From the NCBI GenBank assembly GCA_900553835.1, contig USFF01000021.1, positions 1 to 14,806 of the forward strand: 14,806 bases of DNA, given 5' to 3'. How positions within the stretch are numbered: the stretch's first letter is position 1; every line of letters begins with the position of its first letter. The DNA comes from an uncultured Mycoplasmatota bacterium. GTDB lineage: Bacteria > Bacillota_I > Bacilli_A > RF39 > UBA660. The notes beneath the pieces were generated by a model. The model did no database searches, was not told where the DNA came from, and saw nothing but the letters and a program-made list of their open reading frames with translations. Made by a program: the position numbers and the translations under genes. Of the stretch, positions 6,485 through 13,741 are shown in pieces.

Positions 6485-7939
6485 TAAGTTATTACTTCCT
6501 TTATTTACAATTTTAGTTACAGTACTAGCAAGTTTATATCTAACACTATCAGGTATTAAGTTTAGTTTAGCTTGTATTCCTTCTTGTACAATTACTTCTA
6601 AACTTCTACCAAATATTTCACTTTTCCAAATGCTATCATTGTTACCATCTTTCATTAAGTTATCAATTAGTTCTTTACTTTGCATTTCTGTTCCAATTAT
6701 TGGTTCAAATGTACTTTCTACATCTACTTTAATCATGTGTATTGAACTACCTATAGCTTTTAATTTAACTCCATATCTACCTGACTGTTTAATTATTTCT
6801 GGTGAGTCTAGTTTCATATCTTCTAGTCTTGGGAATACAATTCCATAACCAGTAGAGTAAACTTGTTTTAAAGCTGATTTAACACTTTCATACTCACTTT
6901 TACCTTCACTAAAGTCTTTAAATATTCTTAGTAAATCGGCTTTACTAGTTATTTCTTTTCCCATAGTTTCTTTTAAAACAATGTTAAATAATTCTTCTGG
7001 TGCTTCTAAATTAATTGTGACTTCTCCGGTGTTAGTATTCAAATTAGATATATATGCATTACTTATAATATCATTTTCTTCAAAGTTTAAATTTATGTTT
7101 TCTATATCTCTTAATTTATCAACACTTGTTACACTTTGTTTCATAGCATTTATGAAAGTACTTTTAATAGGACTATTCATATCAAGAACATCTACCCAGT
7201 CTGGTATTTTTACTTCTATATCTTCTACTGGGAATTCATAAAGTGCTTCTTTTAGTATATTTATTATTTCCTTTTCTGTCATGTCTGGAATACTTACTGG
7301 AATTACTGGCACGTTATATTTTTCTTTTAATTCACTTGAAAGTGCCCTAGTGCTTTCACTATTTGGATGAGTACTATTCATTATAACTATAAATGGTTTG
7401 TTAATAGTTTTAAGTTCATTAATAACTTTTTCTTCAGCATTTATATAATTATCTCTATCCATTTCTAGAATAGAACCATCTGTTGTCACAACAATTCCTA
7501 TTGTACTATGGTCTTTAATTACTTTTTCAGTACCAATACTTGCAGCTTCTACAAATGGTAAATCTTCTGTAAACCAAGGTGTTTTTATCATCCTTTCATG
7601 ACCTTCTTCATCTGTATAACCTTTTGCATCTGGTGTTACAAAACCAACACAGTCTATTAGTTTAATATTAGTAGTCATTTCTTCAATTTTAATATTAGCG
7701 CCGCTTGAAGGTACAAATTTTGGCTCGACTGTCATTATCTGTTTACCATTAGATGTCTGTGGAATTTCATCTAAACATCTTTTTCTTTCGTTTTCATCTT
7801 CTACGTTTGGTACAACTAAAGTTTCTATAACTTTTTTAATAAATGAACTCTTACCAGTTCTAACTGCGCCAACTACACCAAGGTATATTTCACCATTACC
7901 TTTTTTAGAAATGCTTTCTAGTATTTCTTTTTTATCCAT
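6467..7939 (-). CDS. spoIVA: Stage IV sporulation protein A, spore-coat ATPase
   Basis: SpoIVA is a mother-cell protein that hydrolyses ATP to polymerise on the outer forespore membrane and form the basement layer of the spore coat. The product has 490 residues (Bacillus subtilis SpoIVA: 492). Walker A is GAVRTGKS (24-31) with Lys30 in the known position. The switch region reads IMTVEPKFVP (68-77), where B. subtilis has two consecutive Thr; here the second is Val71. Walker B is KLIDCVGF with Asp96. The middle and C-terminal regions run to the end without a break, finishing in a short hydrophobic tail (NLIAIVL). I chose the ATG at 7939 because GGAG lies about 7 nt upstream and the protein then matches the family start MDKKEI; an in-frame ATG at 7963 lies upstream of the ribosome binding site. 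Preceded by a sigma-E-like promoter. Strong sign that the lineage sporulates or recently did. Confidence 0.96.
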   Translation of the reverse strand: MDKKEILESISKKGNGEIYLGVVGAVRTGKSSFIKKVIETLVVPNVEDENERKRCLDEIPQTSNGKQIMTVEPKFVPSSGANIKIEEMTTNIKLIDCVGFVTPDAKGYTDEEGHERMIKTPWFTEDLPFVEAASIGTEKVIKDHSTIGIVVTTDGSILEMDRDNYINAEEKVINELKTINKPFIVIMNSTHPNSESTRALSSELKEKYNVPVIPVSIPDMTEKEIINILKEALYEFPVEDIEVKIPDWVDVLDMNSPIKSTFINAMKQSVTSVDKLRDIENINLNFEENDIISNAYISNLNTNTGEVTINLEAPEELFNIVLKETMGKEITSKADLLRIFKDFSEGKSEYESVKSALKQVYSTGYGIVFPRLEDMKLDSPEIIKQSGRYGVKLKAIGSSIHMIKVDVESTFEPIIGTEMQSKELIDNLMKDGNNDSIWKSEIFGRSLEVIVQEGIQAKLNLIPDSVRYKLASTVTKIVNKGSNNLIAIVL

Positions 7940-7966
7940 TTTTTTCACTCCTTTTATATTCACTTA

Positions 7967-7994
7967 ACTATATGATTTCTTAAAAGAAATATAC
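7967..7994 (-). promoter_or_regulatory. Sigma-E-like promoter of spoIVA with internal palindrome
   Basis: On the minus strand GTATATT (7994-7988), 13-bp spacer, CATATAGT (7974-7967). This is close to the mother-cell sigma-E consensus (KMATATT, 14-15 bp, CATACAHT), one base short in spacing. Predicted start is about 7960, 20 nt before the ATG. A perfect dyad ATTTCTT-AA-AAGAAAT (7975-7990) fills the spacer and may be an operator or chance. Confidence 0.6.
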
Positions 7995-8074
7995 ATAGAA
8001 ATAAAAAAAATATGTTTTTTGTACAATAGAAAATACTAAAAGTGAAAAAAATATAAAAAATATTAAAAAAACAT

Positions 8075-8102
8075 TTGCAAAATTGTTATTTTATAGTAAA
8101 AT
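8075..8102 (+). promoter_or_regulatory. Promoter of the HU gene
   Basis: TTGCAA (8075-8080), 16-bp spacer, TAAAAT (8097-8102). Predicted start near 8109. Upstream is a long A/T tract (about 8010-8070) that could act as an UP-element and that separates it from the divergent spoIVA promoter. Confidence 0.5.
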
Positions 8103-8109
8103 GAAGATG

Positions 8110-8126
8110 TAAGCATAGTATGCTTA
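8110..8126 (+). promoter_or_regulatory. 5'-terminal hairpin of the HU mRNA
   Basis: TAAGCAT (8110-8116), AGT loop, ATGCTTA (8120-8126): a perfect 7-bp stem starting within about 1 nt of the predicted transcript start. Such 5' stems commonly stabilise abundant mRNAs; an operator is the alternative. Confidence 0.5.
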
Positions 8127-8152
8127 AAAATATAAATTATGGAGGTAATGAG

Positions 8153-8425
8153 ATGACTAAAACTGAATTAGTAGAATTTATAGCAGCTAAGGCTGGGCTT
8201 TCTAAAGCTGATGCTACAAGAAGTCTTGAGGCAACTTTAGAAGGAATTCAAACTGGTTTAAAGAAAGAAGGTAAAGTTACTTTAGTAGGATTTGGTACTT
8301 TTAGTGCTAAAAAAAGAGCTGCTAGAGAAGGAATTAATCCTTTAACTAAAAAACCACTTAAAATAGCTGCTAAAACTGTTGCTAGTTTTAAAGCTGGAAG
8401 CAAACTTAAAGATGCTTTAAACTAA
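8153..8425 (+). CDS. hup: DNA-binding protein HU
   Basis: Abundant nucleoid protein that binds and bends DNA as a dimer. The 90-residue product has the standard HU length: MTKTELVEFIAAKAGLSKAD forms the N-terminal helices, KVTLVGFGTFSAKKRAAREG the beta saddle, then the Pro-tipped DNA-intercalating arm around INPLTKKPLKI, and FKAGSKLKDALN closes the fold. The ATG at 8153 has GGAGG 7 nt upstream; an ATG at 8120 lies inside the leader hairpin and before the ribosome binding site. Next to spoIVA as in Bacillus subtilis (spoIVA-hbs), but here the two are divergent instead of co-directional. Own promoter and own terminator, so monocistronic. Confidence 0.97.
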   Translation: MTKTELVEFIAAKAGLSKADATRSLEATLEGIQTGLKKEGKVTLVGFGTFSAKKRAAREGINPLTKKPLKIAAKTVASFKAGSKLKDALN

Positions 8426-8449
8426 AAAGTCTTTTTTGACTTTTTTTTT
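8424..8449 (+). terminator. Terminator of the HU gene
   Basis: AAAAAGTC (8424-8431), T6 loop, GACTTTTT, followed by further T to 8449. The stem begins in the stop codon. Confidence 0.85.
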
Positions 8450-8465
8450 GTCACTCTAGTAAATT

Positions 8466-9542
8466 ATGGATAAGAATTATTTGAATATTTTAAAAGTGCT
8501 TAATGATAATGGTTATAAGGCTTATTTAGTAGGTGGATGTGTTAGAGACTACTTAATTAAAAGTATAAGTTTAGATGTTGATATTATAACTAATGCTACT
8601 CCAATGGAAGTTAGTAAACTTTTTAATGTTAAAACGGTTAATAATGAATATGGTTCTGTTAAAATAAATGCCCATAATAATATAGTAGATATTACTACAT
8701 TTAGAAGAGAGCTTTCTTATAAAAATGGTAAGCCTACTAAAATAGAATATATTGATAGTTTAGAAGAAGATTTAAAAAGAAGAGATTTTACTATGAATAC
8801 AATAGTGATGGACAGAGAATATAATATAATTGATATAATGGGTGGGATTAAAGATATAAAGAGTAATATTATTAGACCAGTAAAAGATCCTAAGATATTA
8901 TTTAAAGAAGATCCATCAAGGCTTTTAAGAGGACTTAGATTTATGTCTATACTTGAGATGAACCTTGATAAAAGCATTATTGATTATATAAAACATAATA
9001 AGAAAGATTTTGAACTAATTAATAGTAATAAAAAGAAAGAAGAATTTGATAAGTTATTTAAGTCTAAAAAATGCACTCGATTTATTAACTTTGTTAAAGA
9101 TTATAATTTAGAAGAATATTTAGGTATTAAAATAAATACTTTTAACCCAGTAGATAATTTAATTTCTAACTATGCACAATTAGAGTTTAAAAATTTACCT
9201 TTTACAAGGTTAGAAAAGGAACAAATTAAAAGTGTTAAGAAATTAATTAAAAAAGGAAATATTGGTATTTATGATGTTTATAAGTATGGACTTTTTATAA
9301 GCTCTAGTGCTGCTTTAGTTTTAAACATTCCACTAGAAAAGATAAATTTAATGTATACTAATTTACCAATAAATAGTATAATAGAGATTAATATTAAAAG
9401 TGAAGAAGTTTTATCTCTTTTAAACATTAAACCTGGGAGGGAACTGGGAAGTATTCTTCATAAGTTAGAAAAAGAGATAGTAACTGGAAAGTTAAAGAAT
9501 GAAAAGGAAAGTATTATAGAAAGGTTAAAGAGTTATGAATGA
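8466..9542 (+). CDS. cca: CCA-adding tRNA nucleotidyltransferase
   Basis: Adds or repairs the 3' CCA of tRNAs from CTP and ATP without a nucleic acid template. Class II nucleotidyltransferase of 358 residues, somewhat shorter than the roughly 400 of Bacillus enzymes. Visible motifs are LVGGCVRD (21-28, Gly-Gly and Arg-Asp), metal-binding Asp37 and Asp39 (LDVDI), Asp75, RRDFTMNTI (105-113), and the amino-acid template EDPSR...R (Glu148, Asp149, Arg152, Arg155) that selects C and then A. All template residues are present, so a full CCA-adding rather than C- or A-only enzyme is likely. The ATG directly follows an in-frame stop (TAA, 8460-8462), so no longer start exists, yet there is no purine-rich ribosome binding site in front. 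The last 8 nt overlap the dnaD-like gene. Confidence 0.94.
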   Translation: MDKNYLNILKVLNDNGYKAYLVGGCVRDYLIKSISLDVDIITNATPMEVSKLFNVKTVNNEYGSVKINAHNNIVDITTFRRELSYKNGKPTKIEYIDSLEEDLKRRDFTMNTIVMDREYNIIDIMGGIKDIKSNIIRPVKDPKILFKEDPSRLLRGLRFMSILEMNLDKSIIDYIKHNKKDFELINSNKKKEEFDKLFKSKKCTRFINFVKDYNLEEYLGIKINTFNPVDNLISNYAQLEFKNLPFTRLEKEQIKSVKKLIKKGNIGIYDVYKYGLFISSSAALVLNIPLEKINLMYTNLPINSIIEINIKSEEVLSLLNIKPGRELGSILHKLEKEIVTGKLKNEKESIIERLKSYE

Positions 9543-10125
9543 TATTAGATTAATTTATAAGGAAAAGAATTATTTAATTAATAGTAATGTTTTAAAAGGT
9601 ATTAAAAGTCTTAATTTAAGTACTGATGAATTACTTTTACTTATTTATTTTATTAATGAAGAAAAAGCTCTTGATTTAAATAAAGTAAAGAATGCTTTAA
9701 ATTTTAGTGAAGAAGATATACTTAATACATATAGTAGTCTTATTACTAAAGGTTTAATTGAAGTTAAAGTAATTAAAGAAAATGGTAAAGTAAGTGAAAG
9801 TATTAGTCTTGATATACTTTATGATAAATTAATTATGAATTCTAAAGAAGAGAAAGAAATTAATACTGATATTTATTCTAAGTTTGAAAGTGAATTTGGT
9901 AGAAGTTTAAGTCCAATTGAGTATGAAACTATAAATAGATGGTTAAATTTAGGAATAGATGAAGGGATGATTTTAAATGCTTTAAGAGAAGCGGTTATAA
10001 ATGGAGTTAGTAATTTAAGGTATATTGATAAAATACTTTATGAATGGACTAAGAAAGGAGAAAAGCCTAAAGAAGAATATAAAGAACTTTTTGATTATGA
10101 CTGGCTTCATGATAGCGATGAATAA
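9535..10125 (+). CDS. dnaD: DnaD-family replication initiation/primosome protein
   Basis: DnaD helps load the replicative helicase during initiation and restart in low-GC Firmicutes. The 196-residue product shows a winged-helix N-terminal region (about 15-90; LNLSTDELLLLIYFI, then FSEEDILNTYSSLITKGLIE) and a DnaB_2/DD2 C-terminal region (about 110-175), with SPIEYETINRW and the diagnostic Y-x3-I-x3-W (Tyr163, Ile167, Trp171). The acidic tail ends YDWLHDSDE. Length fits DnaD rather than the longer DnaB. The ATG overlaps the cca stop by 8 nt (ATGAATGA), and the gene itself overlaps nth by 8 nt. The dnaD-nth order is the same as in Bacillus, which supports the name. Confidence 0.88.
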   Translation: MNDIRLIYKEKNYLINSNVLKGIKSLNLSTDELLLLIYFINEEKALDLNKVKNALNFSEEDILNTYSSLITKGLIEVKVIKENGKVSESISLDILYDKLIMNSKEEKEINTDIYSKFESEFGRSLSPIEYETINRWLNLGIDEGMILNALREAVINGVSNLRYIDKILYEWTKKGEKPKEEYKELFDYDWLHDSDE

Positions 10126-10747
10126 AGAAGAGATTATTTTAGATGGGTTAAGGGTTCTTTTTCCTAGTCCTAAATGTGAACTTATATATAATAAAGATTA
10201 TGAACTGCTTTTAAGTACTATGTTAAGTGCGCAGACAACTGATAAAAGAGTAAATTTAGTAACAAGTGAAATTTATAAAAAATATGACAGTTTAGAGAAA
10301 CTTAATAATTTAAGTGTTAAAGAGATAGAAGAAATGATTAAAACTATTGGAATGTATAAGACTAAAGCTAAGAATTTTAAAGGAATTGTTTCTTCTTTGT
10401 TAGAACTCGGATATTTTCCGAGTGACAGAAATATTTTGGAAAGTCTTCCTGGAGTTGGAAGAAAAACTACAAATGTTGTACTTGCTAATTTATTTGGTGA
10501 GAAGGTAATAGCAGTTGATACTCATGTATTAAGAGTTAGTAAAAGACTAGGGCTTGCTAAAGAAAGTGACGGACCACTAGAAGTAGAAAAGAAGATAACA
10601 AATAGATTTAGTAAGTATGATATGGATGGACTACATAATAGATTAGTTTTATTTGGTAGATATAAATGCACTAGTAGAAATCCTTTATGTACAGAGTGTC
10701 CTTTTAAAGAAATTTGTAAGTATTATAAAAAATGTATTAAAAAATAA
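10118..10747 (+). CDS. nth: Endonuclease III (DNA glycosylase/AP lyase)
   Basis: Removes oxidised pyrimidines and nicks the abasic site in base-excision repair. The 209-residue product has the helix-hairpin-helix LPGVGRKTTNVV (110-121) with catalytic Lys116, IAVDTHVLRV with Asp134, and the 4Fe-4S loop with Cys184, Cys191, Cys194 and Cys200 in C-x6-C-x2-C-x5-C spacing. STMLSAQTTDKRVN (33-46) is the conserved N-terminal helix. All catalytic and cluster residues are kept. I chose the ATG at 10118, which overlaps the dnaD stop (ATGAATAA) and gives a normal family N-terminus (MNKEEIILDGLRVLFPSPKC). An ATG at 10109 would add three residues. A longer frame reading back to 10025 would run inside dnaD and is not credible. 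No clear terminator follows. Confidence 0.95.
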   Translation: MNKEEIILDGLRVLFPSPKCELIYNKDYELLLSTMLSAQTTDKRVNLVTSEIYKKYDSLEKLNNLSVKEIEEMIKTIGMYKTKAKNFKGIVSSLLELGYFPSDRNILESLPGVGRKTTNVVLANLFGEKVIAVDTHVLRVSKRLGLAKESDGPLEVEKKITNRFSKYDMDGLHNRLVLFGRYKCTSRNPLCTECPFKEICKYYKKCIKK

Positions 10748-10758
10748 TCTATTTTGTT

Positions 10759-10787
10759 TTTACTTTTTATTAATTATTTGTTATAAT
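10759..10787 (+). promoter_or_regulatory. Promoter of ftsA-ftsZ
   Basis: TTTACT (10759-10764), 17-bp spacer ending in TGT, then consensus TATAAT (10782-10787): an extended -10. Predicted start near 10794, about 26 nt before the ftsA ATG. Confidence 0.65.
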
Positions 10788-10819
10788 TAGTTTAGAACAA
10801 AAAATATGGAGAGTGTAAT

Positions 10820-12058
10820 ATGAAGCAAATAATAGCTAGTTTAGATATTGGTTCTTCTAACATTAAACTTATTGTTGGAGAAATTCATAGAGGTAAGTTA
10901 TTTGTTTTAGCGTGCTCTAAAGTAGAGAGCAAAGGTATTAAAAAGGGAATTATTGTTAATGAAGAAGAAGCTTATTCTTCTATTAAAGAAGCTTTTAAAA
11001 AAGCACAAGGTATTCTTGGTATTAAATTAACTAGAGTAGTTTTAGTAGTACCTTCATACTTTGCATCATTTGTTAAGAGTGAAGGGTATACTACTATTGA
11101 TAGAGAGGATAATTTTGTTAATGGAGATGATATTACTAAGGCACTTCAAGCAAGTGTATTTAACAGGGTTAGTCCTAATTTAGAACTTGTAAGTGTTACT
11201 CCAAAGGAATTTATAATTAATGAAACAAGTTCAGTTAAGGATCCTAAAGGAATGGAGGCTCATAGATTATCAGTTAATTCACTTTTGGGCTTAATTCCTA
11301 AAAAGAATATTTATCTAACAATAGATTTACTTGAAAAGATGGATGTTAAAGTAGTTGATTTAGTATTTGGTGGATTATGTGATTATTTTGAGTTTAAGAA
11401 TGAAGAAAATAATGAGAAAAGTACAGCAGTTATAAATATTGGATCTAATAAGACAGAAATAAGTATTATAAAGGAAAATATACTTATTAGTACTGAAGTA
11501 CTTGACATAGGTTCTAGAAATATAGATAGAGATATTAGTTATATTTATGATATTAGTTTGGATGATAGCAAGAAAATTAAAGAGAAATTTGCACTTGCTA
11601 GCAGGGCTAAAGCAAGTACTAGTGAAGTAGTTGAAACTCTTACAAAAAGTAATGAAAGAATTAAGATTAATCAATATGAAGTAAGTGATATTGTTTATTC
11701 TAGAATAAGAGAAATACTAGAACTTTCAAAAAAACAAATAAATTTCTTAACAAAAGAGGAAATTAGTTATATAATAGTTACAGGAGGCACTAGCGAGATA
11801 GATGGCTTTGAAAGTGTTTTCAAAGAAATCTTTGGTAAGAACAAGGTGCCAAGTAAAGTAGAAGAACTAGGGTGTAGGAATAATATCTATAGTACTGGTT
11901 TAGGAGCAATTAAAGTTTATCATGAGAAACTTAAGTTTAGAAATAAATTTGCTACTACTATAAGTGAAGAAGAACAAGGTGGGCTATTTAGTGATAAGAA
12001 AAAAATAAATGAAAGTAGTTTACTCGGAAAAGTTTATAGTTACTTTTTTGATAATTAG
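10820..12058 (+). CDS. ftsA: Cell division protein FtsA
   Basis: Actin-like protein that tethers FtsZ filaments to the membrane and recruits the divisome. The 412-residue product has the actin phosphate-1 region SLDIGSSNIKLIVGE (7-21), SYFASFVKSEG in the FtsA-specific 1C subdomain (about 80-160), SVNSLLGLIPKKNIYL, the phosphate-2 region INIGSNKTEISII (205-217), the adenosine motif IVTGGTSEIDGFE (319-331) and, after a linker, a C-terminal amphipathic membrane helix (SSLLGKVYSYFFDN). In the phosphate-2 loop the usual D-I-G-G-G-T-T-D is N-I-G-S-N-K-T-E, so nucleotide handling may differ. GGAGAG about 8 nt upstream supports the ATG. First gene of ftsA-ftsZ; the ftsZ ribosome binding site starts in its stop codon. 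Confidence 0.95.
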   Translation: MKQIIASLDIGSSNIKLIVGEIHRGKLFVLACSKVESKGIKKGIIVNEEEAYSSIKEAFKKAQGILGIKLTRVVLVVPSYFASFVKSEGYTTIDREDNFVNGDDITKALQASVFNRVSPNLELVSVTPKEFIINETSSVKDPKGMEAHRLSVNSLLGLIPKKNIYLTIDLLEKMDVKVVDLVFGGLCDYFEFKNEENNEKSTAVINIGSNKTEISIIKENILISTEVLDIGSRNIDRDISYIYDISLDDSKKIKEKFALASRAKASTSEVVETLTKSNERIKINQYEVSDIVYSRIREILELSKKQINFLTKEEISYIIVTGGTSEIDGFESVFKEIFGKNKVPSKVEELGCRNNIYSTGLGAIKVYHEKLKFRNKFATTISEEEQGGLFSDKKKINESSLLGKVYSYFFDN

Positions 12059-12069
12059 GAGGTTAAAAT

Positions 12070-13122
12070 ATGCAAGGTTCGTTAGAAATGCTACAAATAG
12101 CAAAAATTAAAGTAATAGGTGTTGGTGGAGGCGGATGTAATGCCGTTAATAGGATGATTGAGTCAGGACTTAAAGGTGTTGAGTTTATTGTTGCTAATAC
12201 TGATTTACAAGTTTTAAATACTTCAAAGGCTGAAACTAAACTTCAAATAGGTGCATCAATTACTGATGGTTTAGGTGCAGGAGCTGATCCTGAAGTTGGT
12301 AGAGAAGCTGCACTTGAAAGTAGAAATGAAATAGAGGATGCTCTAAGAGGCGCTGATATGGTATTTGTTACTTGTGGACTAGGAGGAGGAACTGGTACAG
12401 GAGCTGCACCAGTTATAGCTGAAATAGCACAAGGTCTTGGGGCTCTTACAGTTGCTATAGTGACTAAACCATTTAAGTTTGAAGGAAAGAAGAGAATGGA
12501 TCATGCTCTTTTAGGACTTGATGAACTAAAAAAACATGTTGATACATTCGTAGTTATACCAAATGATAGATTAAGAGATATCATTGATAAATCTACACCT
12601 ATGATGGATGCATTTAAAGAAGTAGATAATGTTTTACGTCTTGGTGTTCAATCTATAAGTGATTTAATAAGTGTTCCAGGACTAGTTAACTTAGACTTTG
12701 CTGATGTTAAAGCAATTATGGAAAACAGAGGACAAGCTCTTATTGGTATTGGTGTAGGTTTTGGAGAAAACCGCGCGATTGAAGCTGCTAAACAAGCAGT
12801 AAGTAGTCCACTTCTTGAAACTACTATCAACGGCGCTACTGACTGTATTATTAATATTACTGGTGGAAATAGTTTAACACTATTTGAAGCTGAAGATGCT
12901 GCTGAAGTTATACGTGCTGCTGCTAATACAGATATCAATATTATATTTGGTGCTGTAGTAAATGAAGCACTTAGTGATGAAGCAATTGTTACAGTAATTG
13001 CAACTGGTTTTGAAGATGAAAGTGATCCACTTTATAAATCTTATGACAAACCAACTGAAAAAGTTGAAACTTTAGATGATGATGACGATTTACCACCATT
13101 TTTAAGAAATAGAGATTTTTAA
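12070..13122 (+). CDS. ftsZ: Cell division GTPase FtsZ
   Basis: Tubulin homologue that forms the division ring. The 350-residue product has VIGVGGGGCNAVNRMI (15-30), the tubulin signature GGGTGTG (105-111), and the catalytic T7 loop NLDFADVK with Asp209 and Asp212. The C-terminal peptide DLPPFLRNRDF (340-350), which binds FtsA, is present. The linker between the globular domain (ends near 314) and that peptide is only about 25 residues and strongly acidic (a run of five Asp), about half the length of the Bacillus linker. GGAGG is 7 nt upstream of the ATG. Co-transcribed with ftsA (11-nt gap); terminator immediately after. Confidence 0.98.
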   Translation: MQGSLEMLQIAKIKVIGVGGGGCNAVNRMIESGLKGVEFIVANTDLQVLNTSKAETKLQIGASITDGLGAGADPEVGREAALESRNEIEDALRGADMVFVTCGLGGGTGTGAAPVIAEIAQGLGALTVAIVTKPFKFEGKKRMDHALLGLDELKKHVDTFVVIPNDRLRDIIDKSTPMMDAFKEVDNVLRLGVQSISDLISVPGLVNLDFADVKAIMENRGQALIGIGVGFGENRAIEAAKQAVSSPLLETTINGATDCIINITGGNSLTLFEAEDAAEVIRAAANTDINIIFGAVVNEALSDEAIVTVIATGFEDESDPLYKSYDKPTEKVETLDDDDDLPPFLRNRDF

Positions 13123-13144
13123 CCAGAAGTAATTCTGGTTTTTA
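13121..13144 (+). terminator. Terminator of ftsA-ftsZ
   Basis: AACCAGAA (13121-13128), GTAA loop, TTCTGGTT (13133-13140), then TTT. The stem starts in the ftsZ stop codon. Confidence 0.85.
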
Positions 13145-13146
13145 TA

Positions 13147-13175
13147 TTGACCCAAAATAAAGTTTATGATATATT
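13147..13175 (+). promoter_or_regulatory. Promoter of frr
   Basis: TTGACC (13147-13152), 17-bp spacer, TATATT (13170-13175). Predicted start near 13182, so the leader is only about 10 nt and consists almost wholly of the ribosome binding site. Confidence 0.65.
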
Positions 13176-13191
13176 TAAATAGGTGAAGGAA

Positions 13192-13731
13192 ATGTTTAAT
13201 GAAAATGATGTAAAAGTAAAGATGGAAAAAGTAATTGAAAACTTAGAGGTTAGATTTACTACTGTAAGAGCAGGAAGAGCAAATCCTAACATTTTAAATG
13301 GAGTAATGGTAGAATATTATGGAGTACCAACTCCAATAAATGCCGTTGCAACAGTAAGTGTACCTGAAGCTAGACAATTAATGATTAAACCTTTTGATAA
13401 AAGTTTACTTAAAGAAATAGAAAAAGCTATATATGCTGCTGAACTAGGAATGGCTCCTAATAATAATGGAGAAGTAATATTCTTAACTATTCCTGAGTTA
13501 ACAGAAGAAACAAGAAAGAACTATGTTAAACAAGTTAAAGATATGGCTGAAGAAGCAAGGATAGCTTTAAGAAATGTTAGACAAGATTTTAATAATTCTA
13601 TTAAGAAAAGTGAAATGTCAGAAGATGAAGAAAAAAGAAGTCTAGAAGTAGTTCAAAAATTAATAGATAAATATAATGATTTAGTAGAAACTAAATTCAA
13701 AGAAAAGGAAAAGGAACTATTAAGTATTTAG
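13192..13731 (+). CDS. frr: Ribosome recycling factor
   Basis: Acts with EF-G to split post-termination ribosomes. The 179-residue product (185 is common) is a three-helix bundle with a small beta domain. TTVRAGRANPNILNG lies near residues 23-37, followed by VEYYGVPTPINAVATVSVPE, the MIKPFDKSLLKEIEKAI block, LTIPELTEETRKNYVKQ, and the long final helix with ARIALRNVRQDFNN and MSEDEEKRS. I chose the ATG at 13192: the AGGTGA/AAGG purine run is its ribosome binding site, and an in-frame GTG at 13183 would fall inside that site and almost at the transcription start. The usual upstream partner pyrH is missing; ftsZ takes its place. No terminator is visible after the stop; instead a foreign-looking open frame begins at once. 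Confidence 0.95.
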   Translation: MFNENDVKVKMEKVIENLEVRFTTVRAGRANPNILNGVMVEYYGVPTPINAVATVSVPEARQLMIKPFDKSLLKEIEKAIYAAELGMAPNNNGEVIFLTIPELTEETRKNYVKQVKDMAEEARIALRNVRQDFNNSIKKSEMSEDEEKRSLEVVQKLIDKYNDLVETKFKEKEKELLSI

Positions 13732-13741
13732 TTAATATCCT
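13732..13741 (+). repeat. Left copy of 10-bp direct repeat TTAATATCCT
   Basis: Identical to 14255-14264. The pair brackets the start-less open frame, as a target duplication or recombination scar would. Confidence 0.5.

Noticed and set aside
6630..7241. Two plus-strand open frames of 72 and 86 codons inside spoIVA
   Set aside because: They run antisense to a well-conserved gene, have no ribosome binding sites and show low-complexity Ser/Leu/Ile products typical of antisense shadows.
8717..8977. Minus-strand open frame within cca
   Set aside because: Antisense shadow over conserved catalytic motifs, Ile/Leu/Ser-rich, with no initiation signals.
9540..9542. Possible TGA-as-Trp recoding (Mollicute code)
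   Set aside because: Trp is encoded by TGG throughout, no internal TGA occurs in the conserved genes, and cca ends at TGA at the expected place.
10025..10117. Upstream extension of nth within dnaD
   Set aside because: Lys/Asn-rich out-of-frame translation of dnaD; the family start is at 10118.
11375..11674. Minus-strand open frame within ftsA
   Set aside because: Antisense shadow of a conserved gene with no promoter or ribosome binding site.
12648..12938. Minus-strand open frame within ftsZ
   Set aside because: Antisense to the FtsZ core; explained by codon bias of the sense strand.
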